From Streptomyces filamentosus (lineage in GTDB: Bacteria > Actinomycetota > Actinomycetes > Streptomycetales > Streptomycetaceae), in assembly GCF_014654895.1 (NCBI RefSeq), contig NZ_BNBE01000002.1, positions 1,116,001 to 1,180,000 of the forward strand: DNA of 64,000 nt, read 5' to 3'. Shown here in pieces: positions 17,876 to 26,380 of the stretch; positions within the stretch are counted from its first letter, which is position 1; each line of letters starts with the position of its first letter. The notes beneath the pieces were generated by a model. The model did no database searches, was not told the origin of the DNA, and was given only the letters and a program-made list of their open reading frames with translations. Made by a program: the position numbers and the translations under genes.

Positions 17876-19621
17876 TCAGTCCTCGGTGGGGCCCAGGTCG
17901 GGGCGGCCGCGGAGTTCGACGGTGCGGGTGGTGGAGGCGTGGAGTTCGAGGACGGTGATCTCGTTGCGGCCGGGGAGCAGGACCGGCGCGGGGACGTACA
18001 GGGTGGTCTGCGGGCCCCGGGACCAGTAGCGGCCGAGGGGGAAGCCGTTGATCCAGGCGTGGCCCTTGGTCCAGCCGTCGAGGGCGAGGTGGGCGTCGGC
18101 GGGCCGGGGGAGGTCGACGGTGCCCCGGTGGAAGGCGGGGCCCACGAGGGGGGCGGCCGGGGCGAGGACGAGGCCGTCGAGGGTGTCCAGCGGCAGCGGG
18201 CTGCTGGTCCAGTCCGTGAGTTCCGTGCCGTTGGCGGTGGTCCGGCCGAGGAGGCCCTTGCGGTCGTGGATGCCGGGGCCGTAGTTGACCCGTCCCTGGT
18301 TCTCCACGAGGACGGTCAGCCGGGCGCCGCTCCGGGGGACGTGGAGGGTGAGGGCGTGCTCGTGGTTCTCCCGTTCGAGGACGCCGGCGGGCCGTCCGTC
18401 GACGAAGACCTGCGCGCGGTCGCGGACCTCGCCGAACCGCAGCAGGGCGGGGCCCGGCTCGGGGAGCGCGGTCTCGTAGCGGACGAACCCGAAGGTCTGG
18501 CCGAGGCGTTCCATGCTCAGCGGGCGCTCGGCGCGCACGGCCGGCCCGTGGAGCGCGCTCTGGTCGAGGAGGGCGCCGCAGGAGTCGAGGGCGACGACGA
18601 CGGGGGTGAGCTTGGGGGCGGGCGCCGGGACGGGTTCGTCGGGGACGGGCGCGTGGCGGGCGATGACCCCGCGGAACGCCTCGTACTTGGGGGTGGGGTC
18701 GCCGGCCTCGTCGAGCAGGGCGTCGTAGTCGTAGGAGGTGACGGTGGGACGGTAGGTGCCCTTGTCGTTGGCGCCGTTGGTGAAGCCGAAGTTGGTGCCG
18801 CCGTGGAACATGTAGAGGTTGACGGAGGCTCCGGCGGCGAGCAGCCGGTCCAGGTCGGCGGCGGCGTCGGCGACGTCGCGGGTGGTGTGGACGCCGCCCC
18901 AGCGGTCGAACCAGCCGATCCAGAACTCCGAGCACATCAGCGGCCCGGCGGGCTGGGCGCGGCGCAGGGCGTCGAGGCCGGCGGCGACGCGGCTGCCGAG
19001 GTTGACGGTGCGCAGCACCCCGTCGAGGCCGCCGCGGGCGAGGTCGCCGGGCTGGTCGCAGGTGAAGAGGGGGACGTCCACGCCGTGGGCGCGCAGCAGC
19101 CGGGCGAGGTCGGCGAGGTAGCGGGGATCGTCGCCGTGGGCGCCGTACTCGTTCTCCAGCTGGACGGCGATGACGGGGCCGCCCTCGGTGGCCAGGTACG
19201 GCTTCAGCGGCGGGAGGAGCGCGGCGAAGTGCTCGTCGACGGCGTCGAGGAAGCGCGGGTCGCGGCTGCGCAGCACGATGTCGTCGTCGGCGAGCAGCCA
19301 GGCGGGCAGGCCGCCGCCCTCCCACTCGGCGCAGATGTAGGGGCCGGGGCGGAGGAGGACGTGCAGGCCCTCGGCGTCGGCGAGGTCGAGGAAGCGGGGC
19401 AGGTCGAGACCTCCGTCCAGCCGGAACGCTCCGGGCCGGGGGGCGTGGAGGTTCCAGGGGACGTAGGTCTCGACCGTGTTGAGCCCCAGCAGGCGTGCCT
19501 TGCGGAGCCGGTCGGCCCACTGTCCGGGGTGGACGCGGAAGTAGTGCAGTCCGCCCGAGAGGATGCGGAACGGCCGGTCGTCGAGACGGAACCCGTCGTC
19601 GGCGATCTCCAGTCGGGGCAT
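17876..19621 (-). CDS. Beta-galactosidase, glycoside hydrolase family 35
   Basis: This is a 581-residue intracellular GH35 enzyme (no signal peptide), which releases terminal beta-galactose. The GH35 signature RPGPYICAEWEGGGLPAWLL is at residues 91-110. The acid/base Glu is E158 in ENEYGAHGDD and the nucleophile is E232 in CSEFWIGWFDRW. The C-terminal half carries the usual jelly-roll domains, with WTKGHAWINGFPLGRYW near the end. It is in the same orientation as the GH5, permease and binding-protein genes upstream, so the operon imports galactosides and then cleaves them in the cytoplasm. Confidence 0.95.
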   Translation of the reverse strand: MPRLEIADDGFRLDDRPFRILSGGLHYFRVHPGQWADRLRKARLLGLNTVETYVPWNLHAPRPGAFRLDGGLDLPRFLDLADAEGLHVLLRPGPYICAEWEGGGLPAWLLADDDIVLRSRDPRFLDAVDEHFAALLPPLKPYLATEGGPVIAVQLENEYGAHGDDPRYLADLARLLRAHGVDVPLFTCDQPGDLARGGLDGVLRTVNLGSRVAAGLDALRRAQPAGPLMCSEFWIGWFDRWGGVHTTRDVADAAADLDRLLAAGASVNLYMFHGGTNFGFTNGANDKGTYRPTVTSYDYDALLDEAGDPTPKYEAFRGVIARHAPVPDEPVPAPAPKLTPVVVALDSCGALLDQSALHGPAVRAERPLSMERLGQTFGFVRYETALPEPGPALLRFGEVRDRAQVFVDGRPAGVLERENHEHALTLHVPRSGARLTVLVENQGRVNYGPGIHDRKGLLGRTTANGTELTDWTSSPLPLDTLDGLVLAPAAPLVGPAFHRGTVDLPRPADAHLALDGWTKGHAWINGFPLGRYWSRGPQTTLYVPAPVLLPGRNEITVLELHASTTRTVELRGRPDLGPTED

Positions 19622-19658
19622 GCCGGGTGCTCCTAGGTGTGGGTGCGGGAGGAGGGGG

Positions 19659-21614
19659 TCAGTTCAGCGGGCGGCACAGGAGGGCGTCCGGGACGCCGTA
19701 GTGGAGCCACTTCCAGGTGTGGGCGACGCCGGCGACGTACTCGTGGTCGGCGCACTGGCCCTTGTAGGAGCCTGGGGCCCAGTCGCCTGCGGTCGCGCCG
19801 CCGGTGGCGGGGCGGTTGTCGCCGCGGTCGAACCAGACGACGCGGCCGGCGGCGGGCAGGGCGCGGGCGGCGGGGGCGCAGAGGAGCGCGGCCATGGCGT
19901 CGTTCCGCACGCTGTAGCCGACGGCGAAGGCCCCGGCGGGGCACTGGAGCTTGTCGTAGCCGCTCGCCCAGTCGACGGTGACGTACCGCTCGTCGGTGAC
20001 GACGGTCCAGTCGCCCGGGGCCTTGGCGGGCTGGCCGGCGTCGGTGCACAGGCCGCGTCCCGAGCCCCGGCCGAGGCCGGCGAGGCGCTGGGTGTCGGGG
20101 CAGTTGCCCTTGCGGTTGCCGGGGGACCAGTCGGCCTTGGCGAGCATGGTGGCGGAGGCGTCGTGGTCGGTGTGGTCGAGGTCGAGCATGTTCCAGCGGG
20201 GCTCCACGGGGACGGGTCCGGAGCGGCCGGGTGCGCCGGTCAGCTTGTTCCAGTCGGGGGTGCGCCAGTCGCCGGGCTCCAGGAGGCTGAGGCGTTCGCC
20301 GGTCCTGCTGTAGTTGATCAGGGCCCAGGTGTCCTGGGGCTTTCCGTCGGGTCCCGTCCAGCCGACCAGGGGCCAGATGGCGAAGTCGCTGTCGTTGCGG
20401 ACCAGGATGTCGGTGAAGCGGGTGAACCAGTCGCGTTCCTTCGCGTCGAGGTCGCCCCGGCCGCCGGCGCCGAACTCGCTGATCCACACGGGGGCGGTGA
20501 AGTGCTGCCCGGAGCGGGTGACGAAGAGCGCCTGGTCGTCGACGACCTTCACGAGCTGCTCGGGGGTGAGGTCCTCGTAGCGCGGGTCGGTGGTCTCGCC
20601 CATGCCGGTGGCGCCGGAGTGGTGGGGGCCGGTGTAGCCGTAGAAGTGGGCGGCGTAGACGAGTTTGCCGGAGCGGACGAGGGTGTGGGAGAGGGTCGCG
20701 ACGGGGGTGAGGGTGGGGCGGCCGTGCGGGGTGAGGTCGGTGGGGATGCCCTGCCAGTTGATGCCCTCCATGACGATGAGGAGGTCGGGGTCGGCCTTCA
20801 GGATCTCGTTTCCGGCCTGTTCGTACGCCCGGTGGAGGTCGTGGTCGTCGCCCCAGCCCCAGTTGGGGTCGTCCCAGGTGTCGCGGCGGACCTCGTTGCG
20901 CAGGTCGGCGCCGACGACCCGCTGGTTGTCCCGGTACCGCTTCGCCAGGAAGACCCAGTCGTCGATCCACTGGCGGGTGGTCTGGCCGCTGTTCCAGCGC
21001 TCGTTGCCGTCGAGGGCGCAGCAGAAGCGGTAGCTGGTGGTGTGGTTGTTGAGGATGACGGCGAAGCCGTCGGCGGTGAGCGCGGCGACGACGGCGTCCA
21101 TGATCTGGAGCGGGGTCTTGCCCTTGAGCTGCGGGTTCGCCGCGACCGCCGCGTCGGGCACCGGGGCGGTGTCGTGGACGAGGGCGTTGGCGAAGGGCAG
21201 CCGGATGCTGTTGAGGCCGAGGGCGTGGAAGTCGGCGAGGATCCGGTCGACCGGGGTGCGGTCCAGGCCGAGCGGGATGTTGTTCGACATCTGGTCGGCC
21301 TGGTGGTTGGCCGGGTCGGTGACGTCGCCGCTGCCCTCGTACGTGCCCTGCGCCCCGGCCCAGTTGCCGGACTTCAGCTTGAAGCGGTCGCCGTCGGCGT
21401 CGACGACGTACCGGCCGCGGGTGGAGAGCGGCGGCGTCCACGACGCGGCGAGCCGGTCTCCCGTCACCGTGCTTGGTGCTGGGGCGGGTTCGGGTGTCGC
21501 GGTGGCACCGGGGACGGCGAGCGCGAGGAGCGCCGCGGCGGCGAGGAGCACGGGCAGGGTGCGCCGGGCCGGCTTCGGCGGGGTCGCGGGGCGGGGTGGT
21601 CCTTGGAGTCGCAC
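19659..21614 (-). CDS. Secreted glycoside hydrolase family 5 (cellulase-fold) enzyme
   Basis: This is a 651-residue exported enzyme. It has an N-terminal signal peptide (TLPVLLAAAALLALAVPGATATP) and a GH5 catalytic domain (about residues 60-460). The acid/base is E241 in DLRNEVRRDTW and the nucleophile is E379 in VWISEFG. The C-terminal 200 residues contain two related modules, recognised by DWSPGNRKGNC and DWAPGSYKGQC, which may bind carbohydrate. GH5 covers endoglucanase, mannanase and endo-beta-1,6-galactanase activities; the neighbouring galactosidases favour a galactose-containing polymer, but this is inference. It lies between the permease and GH35 genes on the same strand. Confidence 0.9.
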   Translation of the reverse strand: MRLQGPPRPATPPKPARRTLPVLLAAAALLALAVPGATATPEPAPAPSTVTGDRLAASWTPPLSTRGRYVVDADGDRFKLKSGNWAGAQGTYEGSGDVTDPANHQADQMSNNIPLGLDRTPVDRILADFHALGLNSIRLPFANALVHDTAPVPDAAVAANPQLKGKTPLQIMDAVVAALTADGFAVILNNHTTSYRFCCALDGNERWNSGQTTRQWIDDWVFLAKRYRDNQRVVGADLRNEVRRDTWDDPNWGWGDDHDLHRAYEQAGNEILKADPDLLIVMEGINWQGIPTDLTPHGRPTLTPVATLSHTLVRSGKLVYAAHFYGYTGPHHSGATGMGETTDPRYEDLTPEQLVKVVDDQALFVTRSGQHFTAPVWISEFGAGGRGDLDAKERDWFTRFTDILVRNDSDFAIWPLVGWTGPDGKPQDTWALINYSRTGERLSLLEPGDWRTPDWNKLTGAPGRSGPVPVEPRWNMLDLDHTDHDASATMLAKADWSPGNRKGNCPDTQRLAGLGRGSGRGLCTDAGQPAKAPGDWTVVTDERYVTVDWASGYDKLQCPAGAFAVGYSVRNDAMAALLCAPAARALPAAGRVVWFDRGDNRPATGGATAGDWAPGSYKGQCADHEYVAGVAHTWKWLHYGVPDALLCRPLN

Positions 21615-21719
21615 GGGGTATCCCTCCGGAAGGAGTGTGGGGCGAGGGAACGCGGTGGTGCGGACCGCGTGCCCCGGACGGGACGTCCGGGGAGACGAGG
21701 GGCCGCGGCGGGGCCGGGT

Positions 21720-22616
21720 TCAGCCCTTGAGGCCGCTGGTGGCGATGCCTTCGACGATGTACCGCTGGGCGATGAGGAACATCGCCACGAGCGGGGCGAT
21801 GGTCACCACGGCGCCGGCGAACAGGCCGGGCAGGTTGATGGTCTGCGAGGTGAGGAAGGTCGACAGGGCGATCTGCGCGGTCCAGGCGGACGGGTCCTGG
21901 CCGATGACCAGCGGCCACAGGAAGGCGTTCCAGCTCTCGATGAAGGACAGCGCGCCGAGCGAGGCCAGCATGGCGCCCGAGGTGGGCAGCGCGATCCGCC
22001 CGTAGAGGCCGAGCCGTCCGAGCCCGTCGAGGCGGCCCGCCTCCTCGATCTCCCGGGGGAGGCGCAGGTAGAAGTTGCGGAAGAGGAGGACCGCGAAGGG
22101 GTTGAAGAGCCCCGGCACGATCAGCCCCCAGAGGGTGTTGACGCCGCCCATCGAGCCGACGACCACGAAGGTGGGGAGGAAGGTCGCCGAGCCGGGGATC
22201 ATCAGGGTGGCGACCACCAGGGCGAGGACGACCCCCCGGCCGGGCACCTCGATCCGGGCGAGGGCGTAGCCGGCGGCGGAGGCGAGGAGGGTGGAGACGG
22301 GGGCGGTGATCCCGGCGATGAGCAGGGAGTTCCCCAGCGCCTGCCCCATGTGCAGGGCGGGGTCGTCGAACAGCGCGGTGAAGTTCTCCCACCGCATGAC
22401 GTCCGGCCACCAGGTCCACTCGGGCGAGGTGAGCGCGGCCGACTCCATCAGCGCGTTGCGCAGCATCAGGTAGAACGGCGCCAGGAAGAGCAGGGTCAGC
22501 AGGCCGATCGACAGGCCGCGGACGGCGGGGCGCAGCCCCCGGGCGGGAGGGCGCGGGGCGCGGACGGCGGGGCGCGGGGCGCCGGTCGCGGGGCGCGGGG
22601 GACGGTTCGTCTTCAT
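21720..22616 (-). CDS. Carbohydrate ABC transporter permease, MalG-like
   Basis: This is a 298-residue inner-membrane sugar permease. The EAA-type loop is REIEEAGRLDGLGRLGLYGR, typical of CUT1 MalG-like subunits, and six hydrophobic spans are visible. The N terminus has Pro/Arg-rich repeats (PRPAVRAPRPPARGLRPAVR). An alternative GTG at 22628 would overlap the previous stop (GTGA); I prefer ATG 22616, for which GAGGAG lies 11 bases upstream. As is usual in Streptomyces, no ATPase gene is present; a shared MsiK-type ATPase encoded elsewhere would energise it. Confidence 0.92.
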   Translation of the reverse strand: MKTNRPPRPATGAPRPAVRAPRPPARGLRPAVRGLSIGLLTLLFLAPFYLMLRNALMESAALTSPEWTWWPDVMRWENFTALFDDPALHMGQALGNSLLIAGITAPVSTLLASAAGYALARIEVPGRGVVLALVVATLMIPGSATFLPTFVVVGSMGGVNTLWGLIVPGLFNPFAVLLFRNFYLRLPREIEEAGRLDGLGRLGLYGRIALPTSGAMLASLGALSFIESWNAFLWPLVIGQDPSAWTAQIALSTFLTSQTINLPGLFAGAVVTIAPLVAMFLIAQRYIVEGIATSGLKG

Positions 22617-22624
22617 GGGCCCGT

Positions 22625-23614
22625 TCACTCCTCGCCCCTGCCGAAGCCGGTGATCCGCCCCTGGGCCAGGGTGACGAGCACGATCAGGGCGGTGAGCACG
22701 AAGGCTCCGGCCGACCCGAGGCCGTAGTTCTGGGCGCCCATCGCGGTGTTGTAGAGGTGGAGCAGCGGGGTCTGCACGGGGGCGGAGCTGGTCCCCGAGA
22801 TGCCGCCGTAGAAGAGGTTGTAGAACTCGTCGAAGGCCTGGAAGGCGGCGATGAACTGGAGCATCAGGACGGCCACCGAGGTGTTCCGCAGCATCGGGAG
22901 GGTGATCCGGCGCAGCAGGCGCCACCCGGTGGCGCCGTCGAGGGCGGCGGCCTCGTACAGCTCCTTCGGGACGGCCTGGAGGCCGGCGAGGAAGAGGACC
23001 ATGTAGAAGCCGACCTGGAGCCAGAGCCGGAGGGTGATCAGGGCGATCCAGAACAGCGGCGGTTCGGTGGTCTGGAGCCAGGGGACGGCCTCCATGCCGA
23101 ACCAGCCGCCGACGGTGTTGGCGATGCCCGCCGGGAGGCCGTTGAAGAGGCTCATCTTCCACAGCAGCGAGGCCACCACGTACGAGACGGCAGTGGGGAT
23201 CAGGAAGGCGGTGCGCACCACCGCCCGGCCCCGCCGGACGCGGTGGACGAGCAGGGCGAGGCCGAGGGAGGAGGCGAAGGTGACCGGGACGACGGCCAGG
23301 GTGAAGAGCAGGATCTGCACCAGGGAGCCGCCGAACGCGGGGTCCGCGAAGAGCCGCCGGTAGTTGTCCAGGCCGACCCAGTCGCCCAGGGCGATGGTGC
23401 CCTCGGCCTCGCTGAAGCTCAGCAGGAGGCTCCACCCGATGGCCACGTACTTGAAGACGCCGAGGCCGATCAGGACGGGGGCGGTGAGGAGGAGGAAGGC
23501 CCCCCAGGCGCGGCGGTCGGTGCGCCGCTTCCGGGCCGGGGCGGGGCCCCGCGGCACGGCCGCGGGGCTCCCGGCACGCGCGGCGCGCGCGGTGGTGTCC
23601 GAGGCGGTGGTCAT
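22625..23614 (-). CDS. Carbohydrate ABC transporter permease, MalF-like
   Basis: This is a 329-residue permease with six hydrophobic spans. The coupling loop is KELYEAAALDGATGWRLLRR, the MalF-type EAA motif. The ATG overlaps the TGA of the binding-protein gene (ATGA), so the two are translationally coupled. Longer upstream reading is a shadow of the binding-protein gene. Together with the MalG-like subunit it forms the membrane channel of a CUT1 sugar importer. Confidence 0.93.
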   Translation of the reverse strand: MTTASDTTARAARAGSPAAVPRGPAPARKRRTDRRAWGAFLLLTAPVLIGLGVFKYVAIGWSLLLSFSEAEGTIALGDWVGLDNYRRLFADPAFGGSLVQILLFTLAVVPVTFASSLGLALLVHRVRRGRAVVRTAFLIPTAVSYVVASLLWKMSLFNGLPAGIANTVGGWFGMEAVPWLQTTEPPLFWIALITLRLWLQVGFYMVLFLAGLQAVPKELYEAAALDGATGWRLLRRITLPMLRNTSVAVLMLQFIAAFQAFDEFYNLFYGGISGTSSAPVQTPLLHLYNTAMGAQNYGLGSAGAFVLTALIVLVTLAQGRITGFGRGEE

Positions 23615-24885
23615 CAGGACAGCTGCTCGTCCACGGCCGTCTGGGCCTGCCGGGCGGCGTCGGCGAGGAGCCGGGCGGGGTCGCCCTGGCCGCGGACGGC
23701 CTTGGCCGCGGCCGTGACGAGCGGTCCGGAGACGGAGGCGTCCCAGGTGCTCGGGTTGCTGCGGCCGTAGCGGGCGGCGAGGGCTACGGCCTCCTTCGCC
23801 GTGCCCTCGGCGAGCTTGCCGGTGGCGGCGGCGACGTCGGTGCGGGGCGGGACGTGGAGGCCGTAGGCGGAGGCGAAGTCCTTCTGGAGGTCGGTCTGTT
23901 CGACCCACAGCCAGCGGACGAAGCTCTTCGCGGCCTCGACCTTGCGGCCCTTGGCGTTGACGCAGCTCACCCAGCCGCCGACGCGGACGTAGGGGGTGCC
24001 GCCGGCCGCGGACGCGGGCCAGGGCAGGACGCCGAAGTCGTCGCCGAGCGCGGTCTTGATCGCGGGCATCGCCCACAGGCCGCACCACTGCATCGGGACG
24101 ACGCCCTGGGCGAAGGCGGAGGGGTCCCACCAGTCGGTGGTGAAGCCGAGCAGCAGCGACCGGTCGTCGTGCAGCCCCTTCAGGGCCGTGATCGCCTCCA
24201 CCGCCTTCGGCGAGCCGTAGCCGACCTCGCCTCCGGAGACGAGCTCGCCGCCGTGGGAGAGCACCATGGCGGGGGCGGCCTCGCCGACGCCGTCGTTGCT
24301 GACGAAGAGGCCCTTGGCCTTCTTCGTGGTGAGCGCCTTGGCGGCGGCGCGGAGCGCGGCGAAGTCGGCGGGCGGGGCGATGCCGGCCTTGTCGAGGACG
24401 CTCTTGCGGTAGTGGAGCATGATCACGTCGTCGATCATCTTGACGCCGTACGGCTTGCCGTCGACGGTCACGTAGCCGAGAGCGGTCTTGTTGAAGGACG
24501 CCTTCGCCGGTCCGTACACGTCGTCGAGGGGCGCGATCTGGCCGCGCCGGGCCAGGCCCTCGCTGAAGTCGCCGACCTCGAAGACGTCCGGGGCGCCGTC
24601 CGTGAGCAGGCTGGCGTTGAGCTTGCCCGCGTAGTCGCCGGGGACCCAGGTGACCTTGACGGCGATGTCGGGGTGGGCCTTCGTGAAGCTCTCGGCGTAG
24701 CGGACGACGGCCTGCTGGGTGCCCGCCTCGCCGTACGCGTGGTACCAGACGTTCAGCGTGGTCCCGGCGCCCTTGGCGCCGCCGCCGATGGGGTCGCTGA
24801 TGCAGGCGGTCGCCGCTCCGGCGACGAAGAGGAGGGAGCCGGCCAGGAATCCGCGTCGGCTAAGCTCGGTTCTGCGTGCGCTCAT
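23614..24885 (-). CDS. Sugar ABC transporter substrate-binding lipoprotein
   Basis: This 423-residue binding protein captures sugar outside the cell. The N terminus has a twin-arginine-like motif (SRRGFLAG), a hydrophobic stretch and a lipobox ending ATAC, so the mature protein is probably a Tat-exported lipoprotein starting at Cys28. The body is typical of family 1 solute-binding proteins (LNVWYHAYGE near the start; PMQWCGLWAMPAI in the middle). It is the first gene of the transporter operon, preceded by a 186-base gap after the ROK regulator on the same strand. An 8-bp inverted repeat CGGGACGG/CCGTCCCG (24913-24934) in that gap could be an operator or part of a terminator. Confidence 0.93.
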   Translation of the reverse strand: MSARRTELSRRGFLAGSLLFVAGAATACISDPIGGGAKGAGTTLNVWYHAYGEAGTQQAVVRYAESFTKAHPDIAVKVTWVPGDYAGKLNASLLTDGAPDVFEVGDFSEGLARRGQIAPLDDVYGPAKASFNKTALGYVTVDGKPYGVKMIDDVIMLHYRKSVLDKAGIAPPADFAALRAAAKALTTKKAKGLFVSNDGVGEAAPAMVLSHGGELVSGGEVGYGSPKAVEAITALKGLHDDRSLLLGFTTDWWDPSAFAQGVVPMQWCGLWAMPAIKTALGDDFGVLPWPASAAGGTPYVRVGGWVSCVNAKGRKVEAAKSFVRWLWVEQTDLQKDFASAYGLHVPPRTDVAAATGKLAEGTAKEAVALAARYGRSNPSTWDASVSGPLVTAAAKAVRGQGDPARLLADAARQAQTAVDEQLS

Positions 24886-25071
24886 GTCGCATCCTCGTAG
24901 GTGTGGGTGTGACGGGACGGGTGCCTCCGTCCCGGTCGGGGTCCGCCTCGTTCGCTGCCAGGCATGGGGACGGACGCCGACCGGGCGCGGTGACGGTGTG
25001 CGTGTGCGTGCGGGTGTACGCGGGGTGTGCGGGACCGCGGGGGTACGGCTCCGGCTCCCCCGGTGCCGGGT

Positions 25072-26232
25072 CTACGGGAAGAGCGCCTCGATGCCGAGGA
25101 CGGCGGCGCCGCGTGCCCATTCCTCCCAGGGCAGGGGGCGCAGGGTCAGCGGGCACCGGGCGGCGGCCTTGAAGCAGTGGGCCGCGTAGGCGTCCTTGAT
25201 GTGCTCCCCGAAGAGGTCGTAGGTTTCGAGCCCCTCGCCGGTGACGACGACGCGCTCGGGTCCGAGCAGGTTGACCAGGATCGCGATGCCGGTGCCGATG
25301 GCGCGCCCGGCCCGGGCGAAGACCGGCCGGGCGACGGGGTCGCCCTCGCGGGCGAGCCGTACGGCGGCGTCGAAGTCCAGGTCCTGGCGGCCGGTCCCGG
25401 TGCGGACCGCGGCGAGGACGGCGCCGGTGGAGGCGATCGCCTCCACGCAGCCCACCTGGCCGCAGTGGCACCGGGGGCCCGCCGGGTCGATGGCGATGTG
25501 CCCCATCTCGCCGGCGACGCCGTACGCGCCGGCGATCAGACGCCCGTTGACGACCAGTCCGGAGCCGATGCCCGCGCCGATGGTGACCAGCGCGAAGTAC
25601 TCGGCGCCGATGCCCTCGCCGAACCAGTGCTCGGCGGCGGTGAGGGCCTTGACGTCGTTCTCCACGACGACGGACAGGCCGGTGGCCCGCGCCGTCGTCT
25701 CGGCGAGCGGCACGTCCCGCCAGCCGGGGAGCACCGAGTAGCGCACCCGTCCTGCGGTACGGTCCACGTCGCCGGAGACGGCGATGCCGAGGTGCCGGGT
25801 ACGGTCGCGGAACTCCGGCCGCTTGTCAAGGAGTTCGTCCACGAGCTCGTGGAGCAGGGCGCCCACGGCGGCGGGACCCCGGTCGTCGCCCAGGGGGCGG
25901 CCCGCGGTGGCCCGCATGCCGGCCCGCAGGTCGCAGACCGCTCCGTAGAGCGCGTCGGCACTGATCTTGACGCCGGCGAAGAACTCCCGGTCGGCGGTGA
26001 CCGCCAGCGGGTTCACCGGCCGGCCGGCGCCGGGAGCGGTGCGCTCGGGCGGGAGTTCGTGCAGATAGCCGTCGTCGAGCAGCGGCCGGGCCGCCTTGGT
26101 GACGGCGGTCGACGACAGGCCCGTGCGGCGCGCCAGTTCGACCCGGCTGAGCGGGCCCTCGGCGAGCAGCAGGGCCAGCACCGACGTCTCTGCCGGTGCG
26201 GTGACGAGGGGTGACGCATGGCTCGGAAACAC
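25072..26232 (-). CDS. ROK-family transcriptional regulator
   Basis: This is a 386-residue sugar-responsive regulator. It has an N-terminal winged helix-turn-helix (SVLALLLAEGPLSRVELARRTGLSSTAVTKA) and a C-terminal ROK domain with the zinc motif CHCGQVGCVEA and the sugar-site GEMGHIAI. The GTG at 26232 is chosen because a promoter -10 (TACGTT) lies exactly six bases upstream, implying a leaderless transcript; a longer reading to 26442 would run through the AT-rich promoter. It is divergent from the alpha-galactosidase gene and lies upstream of the binding-protein operon, so it probably represses both in the absence of galactosides. Confidence 0.92.
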   Translation of the reverse strand: MFPSHASPLVTAPAETSVLALLLAEGPLSRVELARRTGLSSTAVTKAARPLLDDGYLHELPPERTAPGAGRPVNPLAVTADREFFAGVKISADALYGAVCDLRAGMRATAGRPLGDDRGPAAVGALLHELVDELLDKRPEFRDRTRHLGIAVSGDVDRTAGRVRYSVLPGWRDVPLAETTARATGLSVVVENDVKALTAAEHWFGEGIGAEYFALVTIGAGIGSGLVVNGRLIAGAYGVAGEMGHIAIDPAGPRCHCGQVGCVEAIASTGAVLAAVRTGTGRQDLDFDAAVRLAREGDPVARPVFARAGRAIGTGIAILVNLLGPERVVVTGEGLETYDLFGEHIKDAYAAHCFKAAARCPLTLRPLPWEEWARGAAVLGIEALFP

Positions 26233-26268
26233 GGCGGTAACGTACCGACAAATAAATAACTTAGTCCA
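26233..26268 (-). promoter_or_regulatory. Probable leaderless promoter of the ROK regulator
   Basis: On the minus strand a -35 TGGACT (26268-26263), an 18-bp spacer and a -10 TACGTT (26244-26239) are followed by six bases and then the GTG start, so transcription probably begins at the start codon. The spacer and flanks (26245-26275) are a conspicuous A+T-rich island (AATAAATAACTTAG) in very GC-rich DNA. It is a good place for the regulator's own operator, and for control of the divergent alpha-galactosidase gene. Confidence 0.6.
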
Positions 26269-26380
26269 GTATTGATTTCGGTCCGGGTCACCCCTACGGT
26301 TCGGGACGCCCCTCCGGTCGGCAACTCCCTTCCGAGCAGGGGCACTTACCGCCTCCGTCTCACCGTCCCGGGGGACCACC